The notes under the pieces were generated by a model. The model was not told the origin of the DNA. It searched no databases and saw only the letters and a program-made list of their open reading frames with translations. Below, one piece after another: positions 47,425 to 55,678 of a stretch of 64,000 nucleotides of DNA. The translations under genes were made by a program, and so were the position numbers. This DNA is from Streptomyces sp. NBC_01255 (GTDB lineage: Bacteria > Actinomycetota > Actinomycetes > Streptomycetales > Streptomycetaceae). Numbering within the stretch: position 1 is the first letter of the stretch; each line of letters starts with the position of its first letter. The stretch lies in the NCBI RefSeq assembly GCF_036226445.1, contig NZ_CP108474.1, positions 1,860,001 through 1,924,000 of the forward strand, written 5' to 3'.

Positions 47425-48792
47425 GAGGCCGACGTCGCGGGCTCGGAGGTCGGCCAGGGTCTCCCGGCGGACGAGGAGCCGGGCGCGGCCGTCGAGGACG
47501 GCGACCACCGGCGGGCGGCCCACGAGGTTGTACGCGGACGCCATCGACAGGTGGTACGCGCCCGCCACCGGCAGCGCGAGGAGGTCGCCGGGGCGGATGT
47601 CGGCGGGCAGCGGGACGTCCTCGGCCAGGACGTCCCCGGCCTCGCAGTGCCGGCCGACGACCGTCACGCGCTCGGCACCGGCGCCCGAGTGGCGGCCGAT
47701 GAGGCGGGGCGTGTACCGCACTCCGTACAGCGCGGGGCGCGGGTTGTCGCTCATCCCGCCGTCCACGGCCACGAAGGTGCGGCCCGGCGTGCGCTTCACC
47801 ACGAGGACCCGGTAGACCGCGACCCCGGCGGGGCCGACGACGGCCCGCCCCGGTTCGATGATCAGGCGCGGGACGGGAAGTCCGGCCGCCGCGCAGCTCT
47901 CGGCGAGTTCGGCGCGCACCTTGCGGGCCAGGGTGGTCAGGTCGAGGGCGGGCTCGCCGGGGCGGTAGGCGACGCCGTGGCCGCCGCCGAGGTCGAGCTC
48001 GGGGAGCGTGACCCCGTGGGCGTCGCGGACCCTGGCCATGAGGCCGACGAGCCGTCGCACGGCCACCAGGTACGGCTTGACGTCCGCGATCTGCGAGCCC
48101 AGATGGCAGTGGATGCCGGTGAGTTCGAGATGCGGCTGGTCGAGGACGCGGGCAATGGCGTGCTGGGCGTGGCCGTCCCGGAGGGAGAGGCCGAACTTCT
48201 GGTCGTCCGAGCCCGTACGGATCTTCCGGTGGCCGCCCGCGCTGATGCCCGGCGTCACCCGGACCATGACCTTCTGGCGGCCGTCGGTGCCGACCGCCGC
48301 GGCGATCCGGGCGATCTCGGCGGGGGTGTCGATGACGATCCGGCCCACGCCGAGGCGGAGCGCGGTCTCCAGGTCCTGCGGGGACTTGGCGTTGCCGTGG
48401 AGCAGGATCCGCTCGGCCGGAAAACCGGTGGTGACGGCGAGCTCCAGCTCCCCGGCGGAGCACACGTCGAGGCCGAGCCCCTCCTCCTCGACCCAGTGGG
48501 CCAGGGCACGGCACAGGAAGGCCTTGGCCGCGTAGTGGATCTCGGCCTCGGGGAAGGCCGTGCGGTAGGTGCGGCAGCGCTCGCGGACCTCGGCCTCGTC
48601 GAGGACGTAGACGGGAGTGCCATGGCCCTCGGCGATCTCGGTGAGCGGTACGCCGCCGACGAGGAGCTGTCCGTGAGGCCGCTCGGTGGTGGTGGCGGGC
48701 CAGACGGAGAGCGCGTCGACGGGCGCGGTTCCGGGGGAGCCGGGAGTGCCGGACGGGGCCGTGGCAGGGGCGGGCAGGGGCAGAGTGGTCAT
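47422..48792 (-). CDS. lysA: diaminopimelate decarboxylase
   Basis: PLP-dependent last step of lysine synthesis (meso-diaminopimelate to lysine). 456 residues from ATG 48792 (GGGAG upstream). PLP lysine is Lys90 in IHYAAKAFL; HCHLGSQI, the glycine-rich LDLGGGHGVAY and EPGRAVVG bind phosphate; CEAGDVLAED and the YNL motif near the end (ASAYNLVGRPP) complete the fold-type III signature. An unusual proline/threonine-rich N-terminal tail of about 30 residues precedes the barrel. It follows a SAV_915 gene by 14 bp and both read leftward. Probably a second, non-argS-linked lysA; that cannot be verified here. Confidence 0.92.
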   Translation of the reverse strand: MTTLPLPAPATAPSGTPGSPGTAPVDALSVWPATTTERPHGQLLVGGVPLTEIAEGHGTPVYVLDEAEVRERCRTYRTAFPEAEIHYAAKAFLCRALAHWVEEEGLGLDVCSAGELELAVTTGFPAERILLHGNAKSPQDLETALRLGVGRIVIDTPAEIARIAAAVGTDGRQKVMVRVTPGISAGGHRKIRTGSDDQKFGLSLRDGHAQHAIARVLDQPHLELTGIHCHLGSQIADVKPYLVAVRRLVGLMARVRDAHGVTLPELDLGGGHGVAYRPGEPALDLTTLARKVRAELAESCAAAGLPVPRLIIEPGRAVVGPAGVAVYRVLVVKRTPGRTFVAVDGGMSDNPRPALYGVRYTPRLIGRHSGAGAERVTVVGRHCEAGDVLAEDVPLPADIRPGDLLALPVAGAYHLSMASAYNLVGRPPVVAVLDGRARLLVRRETLADLRARDVGL

Positions 48793-48806
48793 CTCCGAGG
48801 CTCCCT

Positions 48807-49259
48807 TCAGCTCGCGAGCGCGGTGAACGTGAACGGGCGCGGGTCGGCCACGGGGGCGGGAGCCGGCTTCGGGCTCGGCCTCTGGCTCGGTTTGAGCTCC
48901 GCCTTTGGCCGCGGCTTCGGGCTTGCCGCACCGACCGGGACCAGAGCCGGGGCCGAGACGGGTACCAAGGCCGGGGCCGGGGCCGAGAACGCCGGGTCGA
49001 TCCTCAGCGCGTGGACGCCCAGCGGCTCCGTGAGCGCGCGCAGCGCCGGTTCCGCGAGGAGGACCCACGGCTGAGTGGCCCCGAGGACCGCCCTCAACCG
49101 TCCCGGATCCGTGAAGGCGACGGCGGTCCTGCCGCCGGCCGGCGTCCGGAAGAGCCGGGTCGCCCAGCCGCCGGCGCACGGCCGGACGGGCACGCAGAGT
49201 CGTCCGGACAGGGGCTGTTTGAAGGGTTCGGCGTCGTCTCCGAACAGAGCGTCTGCCAT
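48807..49259 (-). CDS. SAV_915-family protein
   Basis: 150 residues from ATG 49259 (GGAGGAACC). The first ~90 residues (RLCVPVRPCAGGWATRLFRTPAGGRTAVAFTDPGRLRAVLGATQPWVLLAEPALRALTEPLGVHALRIDP) match the SseB-like SAV_915 group. The last ~60 residues are a low-complexity Pro/Ala/Lys tail with repeated PALVPV units. Function unknown. Likely co-transcribed with lysA. Confidence 0.75.
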   Translation of the reverse strand: MADALFGDDAEPFKQPLSGRLCVPVRPCAGGWATRLFRTPAGGRTAVAFTDPGRLRAVLGATQPWVLLAEPALRALTEPLGVHALRIDPAFSAPAPALVPVSAPALVPVGAASPKPRPKAELKPSQRPSPKPAPAPVADPRPFTFTALAS

Positions 49260-49612
49260 CGGTTCCTCCCGAGGAGCGAAACACGGTCCCCAGCACGGTC
49301 GCGCCGGGGGTGCTCTTCGACGCTATGCCCGGTGATCGCCGGTCCCTGGTCCCCCCTGACGCGGCCCTGACGGAACGAGGCGGGACGCATACGCCGCACA
49401 TACGCCGCGCCTCCCTCTCGCAGACGCCTGCGCAGGCGTCTGCGCGGGCGCCGTGCCCGGTTTCGGCCCGTCCGCCTCCGTACGAGGGCATCTTGACGCT
49501 TTCCTGACGCGCCCGCCCAGGCCCGTCGCACACCCCGTGCATACGCTGGCTCGGCCATCCGTGCGATGGCCGGAAATCCCCCCTCATCGAGCAGCACCCC
49601 AGGAGCACCCCC
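49260..49612. promoter_or_regulatory. 353-bp divergent region with TGACG repeats and a 26-bp perfect palindrome
   Basis: TGACG pairs occur at 49357/49368 and at 49494/49505, each 11 bp apart and reading CGTCA toward the SAV_915-lysA side. Between them 49419-49444 is a perfect 26-bp palindrome. TAGCGT on the minus strand (49325-49320) and CATACGCT at 49540-49547 are possible -10 elements for the left and right genes. A 7-bp hairpin at 49553-49571 would lie at the very 5' end of the permease transcript. Confidence 0.6.
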
Positions 49613-51568
49613 ATGGCCACCACGAACGACACGCGCACCGGACGATTGCGCGCGTGGATGCTGGAGGGCCTCTCCGACATGGGGAAGGGCAAGCCTTCCC
49701 GGCCCAAGGAGGCGGCGCCGGACAGCGGGCACGCGGGGCAGCGCTGGTGGCGGGTGATGTGTCTGACCGGTGTCGACTACTTCTCGACACTCGGATATCA
49801 GCCCGGCATCGCCGCCCTCGCGGCCGGTCTCCTCTCCCCCATCGCGACCGTCGTCCTCGTCGTCGTGACCCTCGCCGGCGCCCTGCCCGTCTACCGCCGG
49901 GTCGCCGAGGAGAGCCCGCGCGGCGAGGGGTCGATCGCGATGCTGTCGCGGCTGCTGTCCTTCTGGAAGGGCAAGCTGTTCGTCCTCACCCTGCTGGGCT
50001 TCGCCGCGACGGACTTCCTCATCACCATCACGCTCTCCGCGGCGGACGCCTCCACCCACCTGGTGGAGAACCCGCACCTCGAAGAGGCGCTGCACAGCAA
50101 GCAGATGGTCATCACGCTCGTTCTGATCGCCCTGCTCGGCGCGGTGTTCCTCAAGGGCTTCCTGGAGGCGATCGGGGTCGCCGTCGCCCTCGTCGGGGTC
50201 TATCTCGCGCTCAACGCCGTGGTGGTCGTCACCGGCCTGTGGCACGTGATCACCGAGGGGCACGTGGTGACGGACTGGAGCGCCGCGCTGACCGCCGAAC
50301 ACGGCAACGTGTTCGCGATGATCGGCGTCGCCCTGCTCGTCTTCCCCAAGCTCGCGCTCGGCCTGTCGGGCTTCGAGACCGGTGTCGCCGTCATGCCGCA
50401 CGTCAAGGGCGACCCGGGTGACACCGAGGCCCACCCCGCCGGCCGCATCCGGGACACCAAGAAGCTCCTGACGACGGCCGCGCTGATCATGAGCGTCTTC
50501 CTGATCAGTACGAGCTTCATCACCACCGTCCTCATCCCCCACGAGGAGTTCGAGTCCGGCGGCGACGCCAACGGCCGCGCGCTCGCCTACCTCGCCCACG
50601 AGTACCTCGGCAACACCTTCGGCACGGTCTACGACGCCTCGACCATCGCCATCCTGTGGTTCGCCGGTGCCTCGGCCATGGCCGGTCTGCTCAACCTGAT
50701 GCCCCGCTACCTGCCCAAGTACGGCATGGCCCCGCACTGGGCGCGGGCCGTGCGCCCCATGGTCATCGTCTTCACCCTGGTCGCGTTCCTGGTCACGTGG
50801 ATCTTCGACGCCGACGTCGACGCCCAGGGCGGCGCGTACGCCACCGGTGTCCTCGTCCTGATCTGCTCGGCCGCCATCGCCGTGACCATCGCTGCGCGCA
50901 AGGCCCGTCAGCGCGGCTGGACGATCGGTTTCGGCGTCATCTCCGCCGTCTTCCTCTACACCACCGTCCTGAACGTGATCGAGCGCCCCGACGGCGTGAA
51001 GATCGGTGCCTGCTTCATCGCCGGCATCATCCTCATCTCCCTCCTCTCCCGCCTCGGCCGCGCCTTCGAGCTGCGCGTCACGCACGTCGAGCTGGACGAG
51101 CTGGCCGAGCGGTTCGTCCGCGACATCTCCCACCGCACGCCCCGGTTCATCGCCAACGAACCCGACCGCCGCGACATCGCCGAGTACCGCGAGAAGATCG
51201 AGCAGATCCGCGCCGACAACGACATCCCGACCTCCGAGGACTTCGTCTTCGTCGAGGTGACGGTCACCGACCCGTCCGAGTTCGAGGCCGGTCTGACCGT
51301 ACGGGGCGAGGTCCTGCACGGGCGCTACCGCGTCCTCACCATCGAGTCCTCCTCCATCCCCAACGGCCTCGCCGCCCTCCTCCTCCACGCCCGGGACACC
51401 ACCGGCACCCGCCCGCACATCTACTTCGAGTGGACCGAGGGCAATCCGTTCGCCAACTTCCTCCGCTTCTTCCTCCTCGGCCAGGGCGAGGTCGCCCCGG
51501 TCACCCGCGAGGTCCTCCGGGAAGCGGAACCGGACCGGGACCGCCGCCCGCGCGTCCACGTCGGCTGA
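49613..51568 (+). CDS. APC-superfamily permease with cytoplasmic C-domain, possible K+ importer
   Basis: 651 residues. After a basic N-tail, [24 protein letters not shown] opens the first broken helix of an APC/LeuT-like core with about 12 membrane segments up to about residue 470. The last ~180 residues ([23 protein letters not shown]..., [34 protein letters not shown]) are soluble. Such a core plus C-domain recalls KimA/Kup-type K+ transporters more than plain amino-acid permeases. The neighbourhood of two kdp sets with shared repeats supports K+, but this is inference; amino-acid transport is the alternative. Confidence 0.75.
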   Translation: MATTNDTRTGRLRAWMLEGLSDMGKGKPSRPKEAAPDSGHAGQRWWRVMCLTGVDYFSTLGYQPGIAALAAGLLSPIATVVLVVVTLAGALPVYRRVAEESPRGEGSIAMLSRLLSFWKGKLFVLTLLGFAATDFLITITLSAADASTHLVENPHLEEALHSKQMVITLVLIALLGAVFLKGFLEAIGVAVALVGVYLALNAVVVVTGLWHVITEGHVVTDWSAALTAEHGNVFAMIGVALLVFPKLALGLSGFETGVAVMPHVKGDPGDTEAHPAGRIRDTKKLLTTAALIMSVFLISTSFITTVLIPHEEFESGGDANGRALAYLAHEYLGNTFGTVYDASTIAILWFAGASAMAGLLNLMPRYLPKYGMAPHWARAVRPMVIVFTLVAFLVTWIFDADVDAQGGAYATGVLVLICSAAIAVTIAARKARQRGWTIGFGVISAVFLYTTVLNVIERPDGVKIGACFIAGIILISLLSRLGRAFELRVTHVELDELAERFVRDISHRTPRFIANEPDRRDIAEYREKIEQIRADNDIPTSEDFVFVEVTVTDPSEFEAGLTVRGEVLHGRYRVLTIESSSIPNGLAALLLHARDTTGTRPHIYFEWTEGNPFANFLRFFLLGQGEVAPVTREVLREAEPDRDRRPRVHVG

Positions 51569-51594
51569 CGTCGACTGACGCCGGCTGACGTCGG
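51565..51594. repeat. three tandem 10-bp CTGACGyCGr units at permease stop
   Basis: CTGACGTCGA, CTGACGCCGG and CTGACGTCGG follow head to tail, the first containing the stop codon. The period is 10, not 11, unlike the regulatory CGTCA repeats, so they are kept apart. Confidence 0.6.
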
Positions 51595-51612
51595 CCGAGT
51601 CGTCCGACGTCT

Positions 51613-51631
51613 TTCCCGCCGGCGGCGGGAA
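51613..51631 (+). terminator. hairpin after APC permease
   Basis: TTCCCGCC and GGCGGGAA perfect arms around GGC, 45 bp past the stop codon. Confidence 0.55.
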
Positions 51632-51702
51632 CCCAGCCCGCCTCTCGTCCGACTTCCTGACCACATCGGTGCAGATCGTGCAGGATCGTCGAAGGGCAGA
51701 GG

Positions 51703-52338
51703 ATGGGCGGACTCGACCTACGCATGCGCGGAGTCGCCTGCCGGCACGGCCGCGCCGAGGCGGTCACGGGCGTCGACCTGGAGATCGCCGCCGGTGAACG
51801 CGTCGCGCTGACCGGGACGAACGGCTCCGGGAAGACGACGCTGCTCCGCGCCGTCCTCGGGCTGCACCGGCGGACGAGCGGCACGATCGAGGTCGGCGGC
51901 CGCGAGGCCCGGTCGGCCGCCGACTGGGCGTGGCGGCGCCGGTCCTGTGCGTGGATCCCGCAGAAGCCGGTCGCCGGTCGGTTCCCGCTGCGCGGGGACG
52001 AACTCCTCGCGAGCAGCGGGGCGGCGGCCGAGGCGGCCGCAGCCGCGGAGCTGCTGGGCGTCGGCGCGCTGACCGGGAGGCCCGTGGACACCCTGTCCGG
52101 CGGGCAGCTGCAACGCATGTACCTGGCACGGGCGATCGGCTGTGTGGCGGCCGGAGCGCAGGTACTCCTGGCCGACGAGCCGACCGCCGCCCTCGACTTC
52201 GGCGGCCAGGAGGAGGCGGCCGGCGTGCTGACGGCGCTGCCCGTCACGCTCGTCGTCGTGACCCACGACCGGGCGCTCGCCGCGCGGTGCGACCGGGTCC
52301 TGGAGATGGCCGCCGGCCGGCTGCGGGAGGTGCGGTGA
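51703..52338 (+). CDS. metal ABC transporter ATP-binding protein
   Basis: 211 residues, ZnuC/MntB-like size. Walker A GTNGSGKTT, signature LSGGQLQRMYLARAI, Walker B VLLADEPTAALD and switch THDRAL are all present. Powers import by the membrane protein encoded next, whose GTG start overlaps this stop (GTGA). The set C-B-A codes for ATPase, permease and binding lipoprotein of a divalent metal (Zn or Mn) importer. No Zur-like palindrome was recognised upstream. Confidence 0.85.
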   Translation: MGGLDLRMRGVACRHGRAEAVTGVDLEIAAGERVALTGTNGSGKTTLLRAVLGLHRRTSGTIEVGGREARSAADWAWRRRSCAWIPQKPVAGRFPLRGDELLASSGAAAEAAAAAELLGVGALTGRPVDTLSGGQLQRMYLARAIGCVAAGAQVLLADEPTAALDFGGQEEAAGVLTALPVTLVVVTHDRALAARCDRVLEMAAGRLREVR

Positions 52339-53213
52339 ACGCGCTCGCGACCGCCGACCTCGGCGCCGTGCTCCAGCTCGTACCGGTGCAGCGGGCCGGG
52401 CTCGCCCTGCTCCTCGCGGCCGTCGGCCTGCCGGTCATCGGCGTCGTCATCGTGGGGCTCGACATCATGCCGGTGCGGTTCGCGATGATGCACGTGGCGC
52501 TCCTCGGTATCGCGGTGGGGCTGCTGACCGGGCTCGATCCGATGCTGTGCGCGCTCGTCGCGTGCGCCCTGTCGGGAGCGGGGATCGCTCCGCTGGCACG
52601 GACGCCGGACGGGCTCTCGGGGGCGATGGGCCTGCTGATGAGCCTGGCGATCGCCGCCGCGCTGCTCGTCCTCGCCGTCTCCGGGGTCAACGCCTCCGGG
52701 GCGTTCGCCCTGCTGTGGGGGTCGATCCTCTCGGTCGGCACCCCCGACCTCGTGGTCCTGGGTGTCCTCGCCGTGGTCGTGCCGTCCCTGTTCTGGTGGC
52801 GGCGCCGCGAGGTGGCGCTGCTGCTGTACGACCGGGAGCTCGCCCACTGCTCGGGCGTACCGGTCCGCTTCCTCACCACGGCGCTCCTCGTCCTCGTCGC
52901 GGTGTCGGTCGCCGGGGCCATCAAGCTGACCGGCGCCCTCCTCGTCGACGCCCTGACCCTGCTGCCCGCGCTGGCCGCGCGCCGGCTGGGCCGCTCGCTG
53001 TGGTCGATCACCGTGTGGGCGGTCGGCATCGGCGTCGCGGTCAATCTGACGGGCTTCCTGCTGGCCCTGTGGCTGGACTGGCCTCCGGGCCCGGTCCTCG
53101 TCCTGACGGCGGGGGCGGTCGTCCTCGCCGCGCACCTCATTCCCGAACGGAGAAACCGCTCATGGCGCGCAACCGCGTCCGTACCACCCGTCTCGTTTCC
53201 GTCCTCGCACTGA
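52335..53213 (+). CDS. metal ABC transporter permease, ZnuB/ABC-3 family
   Basis: 292 residues from GTG 52335. Eight or more hydrophobic segments; VNASGAFALLWGSILSVGTPDL and GVPVRFLTTALLVLVAVSVAGAIKLTGALLVDALTLLPALAARRLG are typical of ABC-3 permeases. Translationally coupled to the ATPase gene. Its last 52 bp overlap the start of the lipoprotein gene in another frame, an unusually long overlap, so the C-terminal tail after IPERR may be poorly conserved. Confidence 0.85.
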   Translation: MNALATADLGAVLQLVPVQRAGLALLLAAVGLPVIGVVIVGLDIMPVRFAMMHVALLGIAVGLLTGLDPMLCALVACALSGAGIAPLARTPDGLSGAMGLLMSLAIAAALLVLAVSGVNASGAFALLWGSILSVGTPDLVVLGVLAVVVPSLFWWRRREVALLLYDRELAHCSGVPVRFLTTALLVLVAVSVAGAIKLTGALLVDALTLLPALAARRLGRSLWSITVWAVGIGVAVNLTGFLLALWLDWPPGPVLVLTAGAVVLAAHLIPERRNRSWRATASVPPVSFPSSH

Positions 53214-53968
53214 GCGCGGCGCTGCCCCTCGCCACCGGATGCGGCACCGAATCCACCCCCGCGCCGGATCAGAAGGCCGCCGGCCGCAAGCCCGTCGTGG
53301 TCGTGACGACCACCTGGGAGGGGGCCTTCGCCAAGGCCGCCGGGGCCGAGGACGTCACGGTGATCGTGCCGCGGTCGGTGCACCACGCGCCGGACTACGA
53401 CCCGAAGCCCTCGGACCTGGCGGCCGTCGCGAAGGCCGACTTCGTGCTGTACGCGCCCTTCGAGCCGTACGCGGCGAAGATCAAGGAGGCGGCGGGCTCG
53501 AAGGCGAAGCTCGTCGAGGTGAACCTCGACAACGACCCGGCCAAGGCCGGAGCCGAAGTCGCCCGGCTGGGCGGCCTGTTCGGCACGAAGGACACGGCCT
53601 CGCGGTGGAAGACCCGCCTCGACGACGAGGTGGCGAAGCTGAACGGCGAGCTCAAGGCCGCCTGGCCGGACGGGAAGAGGCCCTCGGTCGTCAGTCAGGT
53701 CTTCACCGCGTGGGCGGCGGGCCTCGCCGGGGCCACGACGGTGGGGACGTACGGCCCCGAGCCGGTCACCCCCGCCCAACTGGCCTCCCTCTCGGCGAAG
53801 AAGCCCGCGCTCGTCCTCGACAACGCGCACATGTCGACGGGCACGGTGCTGCCGGACTCGGGCGCGAAGCAGGTCGGGATCGTGAACTACCCGGGCGAGG
53901 ACCTGGACTTGCTCAAGGTGTACCGGGATGCGGCGGCCGAGCTGAAGAAGGCGATGGGCGGGGTCTGA
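53162..53968 (+). CDS. metal-binding lipoprotein of ABC transporter (ZnuA-like)
   Basis: 268 residues from ATG 53162 (GGAGAAACC). Lipoprotein signal RVRTTRLVSVLALSAALPL with lipobox ATGC. The body has the cluster A-I metal-binding layout: VVVVTTTWEGAFAKAAGAEDVTVIVPRSVHHAPDYDPKPSDLAAVAKADFVLY, with His-His near the first ligand position; few other histidines are seen and the His-rich loop of Zn-specific proteins is absent. Metal identity is therefore uncertain. Last gene of the operon, closed by a strong terminator. Confidence 0.83.
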   Translation: MARNRVRTTRLVSVLALSAALPLATGCGTESTPAPDQKAAGRKPVVVVTTTWEGAFAKAAGAEDVTVIVPRSVHHAPDYDPKPSDLAAVAKADFVLYAPFEPYAAKIKEAAGSKAKLVEVNLDNDPAKAGAEVARLGGLFGTKDTASRWKTRLDDEVAKLNGELKAAWPDGKRPSVVSQVFTAWAAGLAGATTVGTYGPEPVTPAQLASLSAKKPALVLDNAHMSTGTVLPDSGAKQVGIVNYPGEDLDLLKVYRDAAAELKKAMGGV

Positions 53969-53973
53969 CCGGT

Positions 53974-54008
53974 ACGGAGGAGAGCCGACCCGCGCGGCTC
54001 TCCTCCGT
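53974..54008. terminator. bidirectional terminator between metal ABC operon and AMP-ligase gene
   Basis: Perfect 14-bp arms 53974-53987 and 53995-54008, 7-base loop, between the stops of two convergent genes. Confidence 0.75.
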
Positions 54009-54016
54009 CCGTGCCG

Positions 54017-55678
54017 TCACGCCCTGACGAGGGTGGTGGCCCGCTCCTCCGCGATCCGGTCCCGCAGGGCCGTGCGGTCCGGCTTCCCCGCGGCGGTGAG
54101 CGGCAGTTCGGGCAGGACGAGCAGGTGCTCGGGATGCTTGTGCCGGTCGAGCCCGCGTCCGGTCAGGTACGTGCCCAGCTCGGCCAGGCTCGGCACCCGC
54201 CCGCCCTTGGTCACCAGGCAGGCGGCGAGCCGCTCCCCCATCAGCGGGTCGGGGACGCCCACGCACACCACGTCCCTCACCCCCGGGTGGGCGACGAGTG
54301 CGCGCTCGACCTCGGCCGGGCTGATGTTCGCGCCGCCGCGGATCACCACGTCCTTGAGGCGGCCCACGACGTGGAGGACGCCCTCCTCGTCGAGGAGGCC
54401 GAGGTCGCCGGTGCGGACCCAGCCCTCGGAGGTGCGGTAGCGGGCGTCGAGGTCCGGGGAGGCCACGTAGCAGAGCGGGGTCATGGGGCCACGGGAGACG
54501 ATCTCGCCGATCCGCCCGTCGGGCAGGGGCTCGTGGGTGTCGGGGTCGGCGATGCGGATCTCCGCCACCCGGGGGTCGGGCCGGCCCGCGACGACGCCGG
54601 AGCGGGCGGTGGGCGGCACGGAACGGCCCAGTCCGGTGTGGCAGTTGACGCCGTCGGCCGACCCGTACAGGTTGACGACGGGGCAGCCGAACGCCTCGGC
54701 GGCCGCCGCGGCGGTGACCTCGTCGAGAGGGGCGCCGCCCACGACGAGCGCGGTGGGCGCGGGCAGCGGGCCGTCCGTGTGCTCCAGCGCCTCCAGCATC
54801 ATCCGGACCATGGTGGGGACGCCGAGGACGTGGGTGGGGGCGTGGTCGCGTACGGCGGCGAGGGCGGCCTCGGGTGTGAAGTGGTCGAGGAGGACGAGGG
54901 TGCCGCCGTGCCGGGCGAGGGTGACGGCCGTGCCGTTGGAGCCGAAGGCCGAGGCCAGGGGGACGAGGAAGAGCGCGCGGGGCGGGGCTCCGTCGGGCAT
55001 GAGGGAGGCGAGGAAGTTGCCCCGGCCACCGGCCAGGGCGTTGTGCGAGTACGCGACCATCTTCGGCTCCGCCTCCGAGCCGGAGGAGACGAGGATGCGG
55101 GCCGCGCTGTCGGGGTCGGGGCGGGCCGGGACGAATCCGGTGGGGTCCGTACGCAGGAGGGCCGCGAGCCTAATCGTTCCCTCGGGTGCGGTGCCGGGGC
55201 CCGCGGCGATCACGTGCCGGACGGTCGGCAGGCCACCCGGGGCGAGGGCGACGAGGTCGGCCGCGGGCGTCCGGCCCCGGTGTGCCGTGGCTGCGACGAC
55301 CGCCACGGCCTCGGCCCGGCGCAGCAGGCAGGCGGCCTCCGCGGCGCCGCGGCCGACGGGGAAGGGCAGGGCCACCGCTCCGAGCGCGGCGAGGGCCAGG
55401 TCGACGACGACGGCGTCGCGCCGGTCGGGGAGCTGGACGGCGACGACGTCCCCGAGGCCGATGCCGAGCCCGCGCAGGCCCTCGGCCAGACATCGGGCCT
55501 TGCGGTCGAGCGCGGTGTAGCAGAGCGGGCCCTTGGCGTCGACGAGCGCCGTGCGGTGCGGGTCGGCGATCCGACGCGCCCGGTACAGGCTGTAGACGTC
55601 CAGGTCGGGGCATGTGCCGTCCGCCGCCCAGGAGCGGCGGAGCGAGGCGGGGAGCAGATCGTTCAGGGCGACGGTCAC
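54017..55678 (-). CDS. AMP-dependent acyl-CoA synthetase/ligase
   Basis: 553 residues from GTG 55678, overlapping the preceding stop as GTGA. ANL-family core: ILVSSGSEAEPKMVAYSHNAL is the A3 phosphate loop, NLYGSADGVNCHTG the A5 region, YRTSEGWVRTGDLGLLDEEGVLHVVGRLKDVVIRGGANISPAEVE covers A7-A8, and AAGKPDRTALRD holds the C-terminal catalytic Lys. It activates a carboxylic acid to an acyl-adenylate and then CoA thioester. The substrate is unknown. Coupled with a CoA-transferase and opposite an acyl-CoA dehydrogenase, pointing to catabolism of one carboxylate. Confidence 0.87.
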   Translation of the reverse strand: MTVALNDLLPASLRRSWAADGTCPDLDVYSLYRARRIADPHRTALVDAKGPLCYTALDRKARCLAEGLRGLGIGLGDVVAVQLPDRRDAVVVDLALAALGAVALPFPVGRGAAEAACLLRRAEAVAVVAATAHRGRTPAADLVALAPGGLPTVRHVIAAGPGTAPEGTIRLAALLRTDPTGFVPARPDPDSAARILVSSGSEAEPKMVAYSHNALAGGRGNFLASLMPDGAPPRALFLVPLASAFGSNGTAVTLARHGGTLVLLDHFTPEAALAAVRDHAPTHVLGVPTMVRMMLEALEHTDGPLPAPTALVVGGAPLDEVTAAAAAEAFGCPVVNLYGSADGVNCHTGLGRSVPPTARSGVVAGRPDPRVAEIRIADPDTHEPLPDGRIGEIVSRGPMTPLCYVASPDLDARYRTSEGWVRTGDLGLLDEEGVLHVVGRLKDVVIRGGANISPAEVERALVAHPGVRDVVCVGVPDPLMGERLAACLVTKGGRVPSLAELGTYLTGRGLDRHKHPEHLLVLPELPLTAAGKPDRTALRDRIAEERATTLVRA

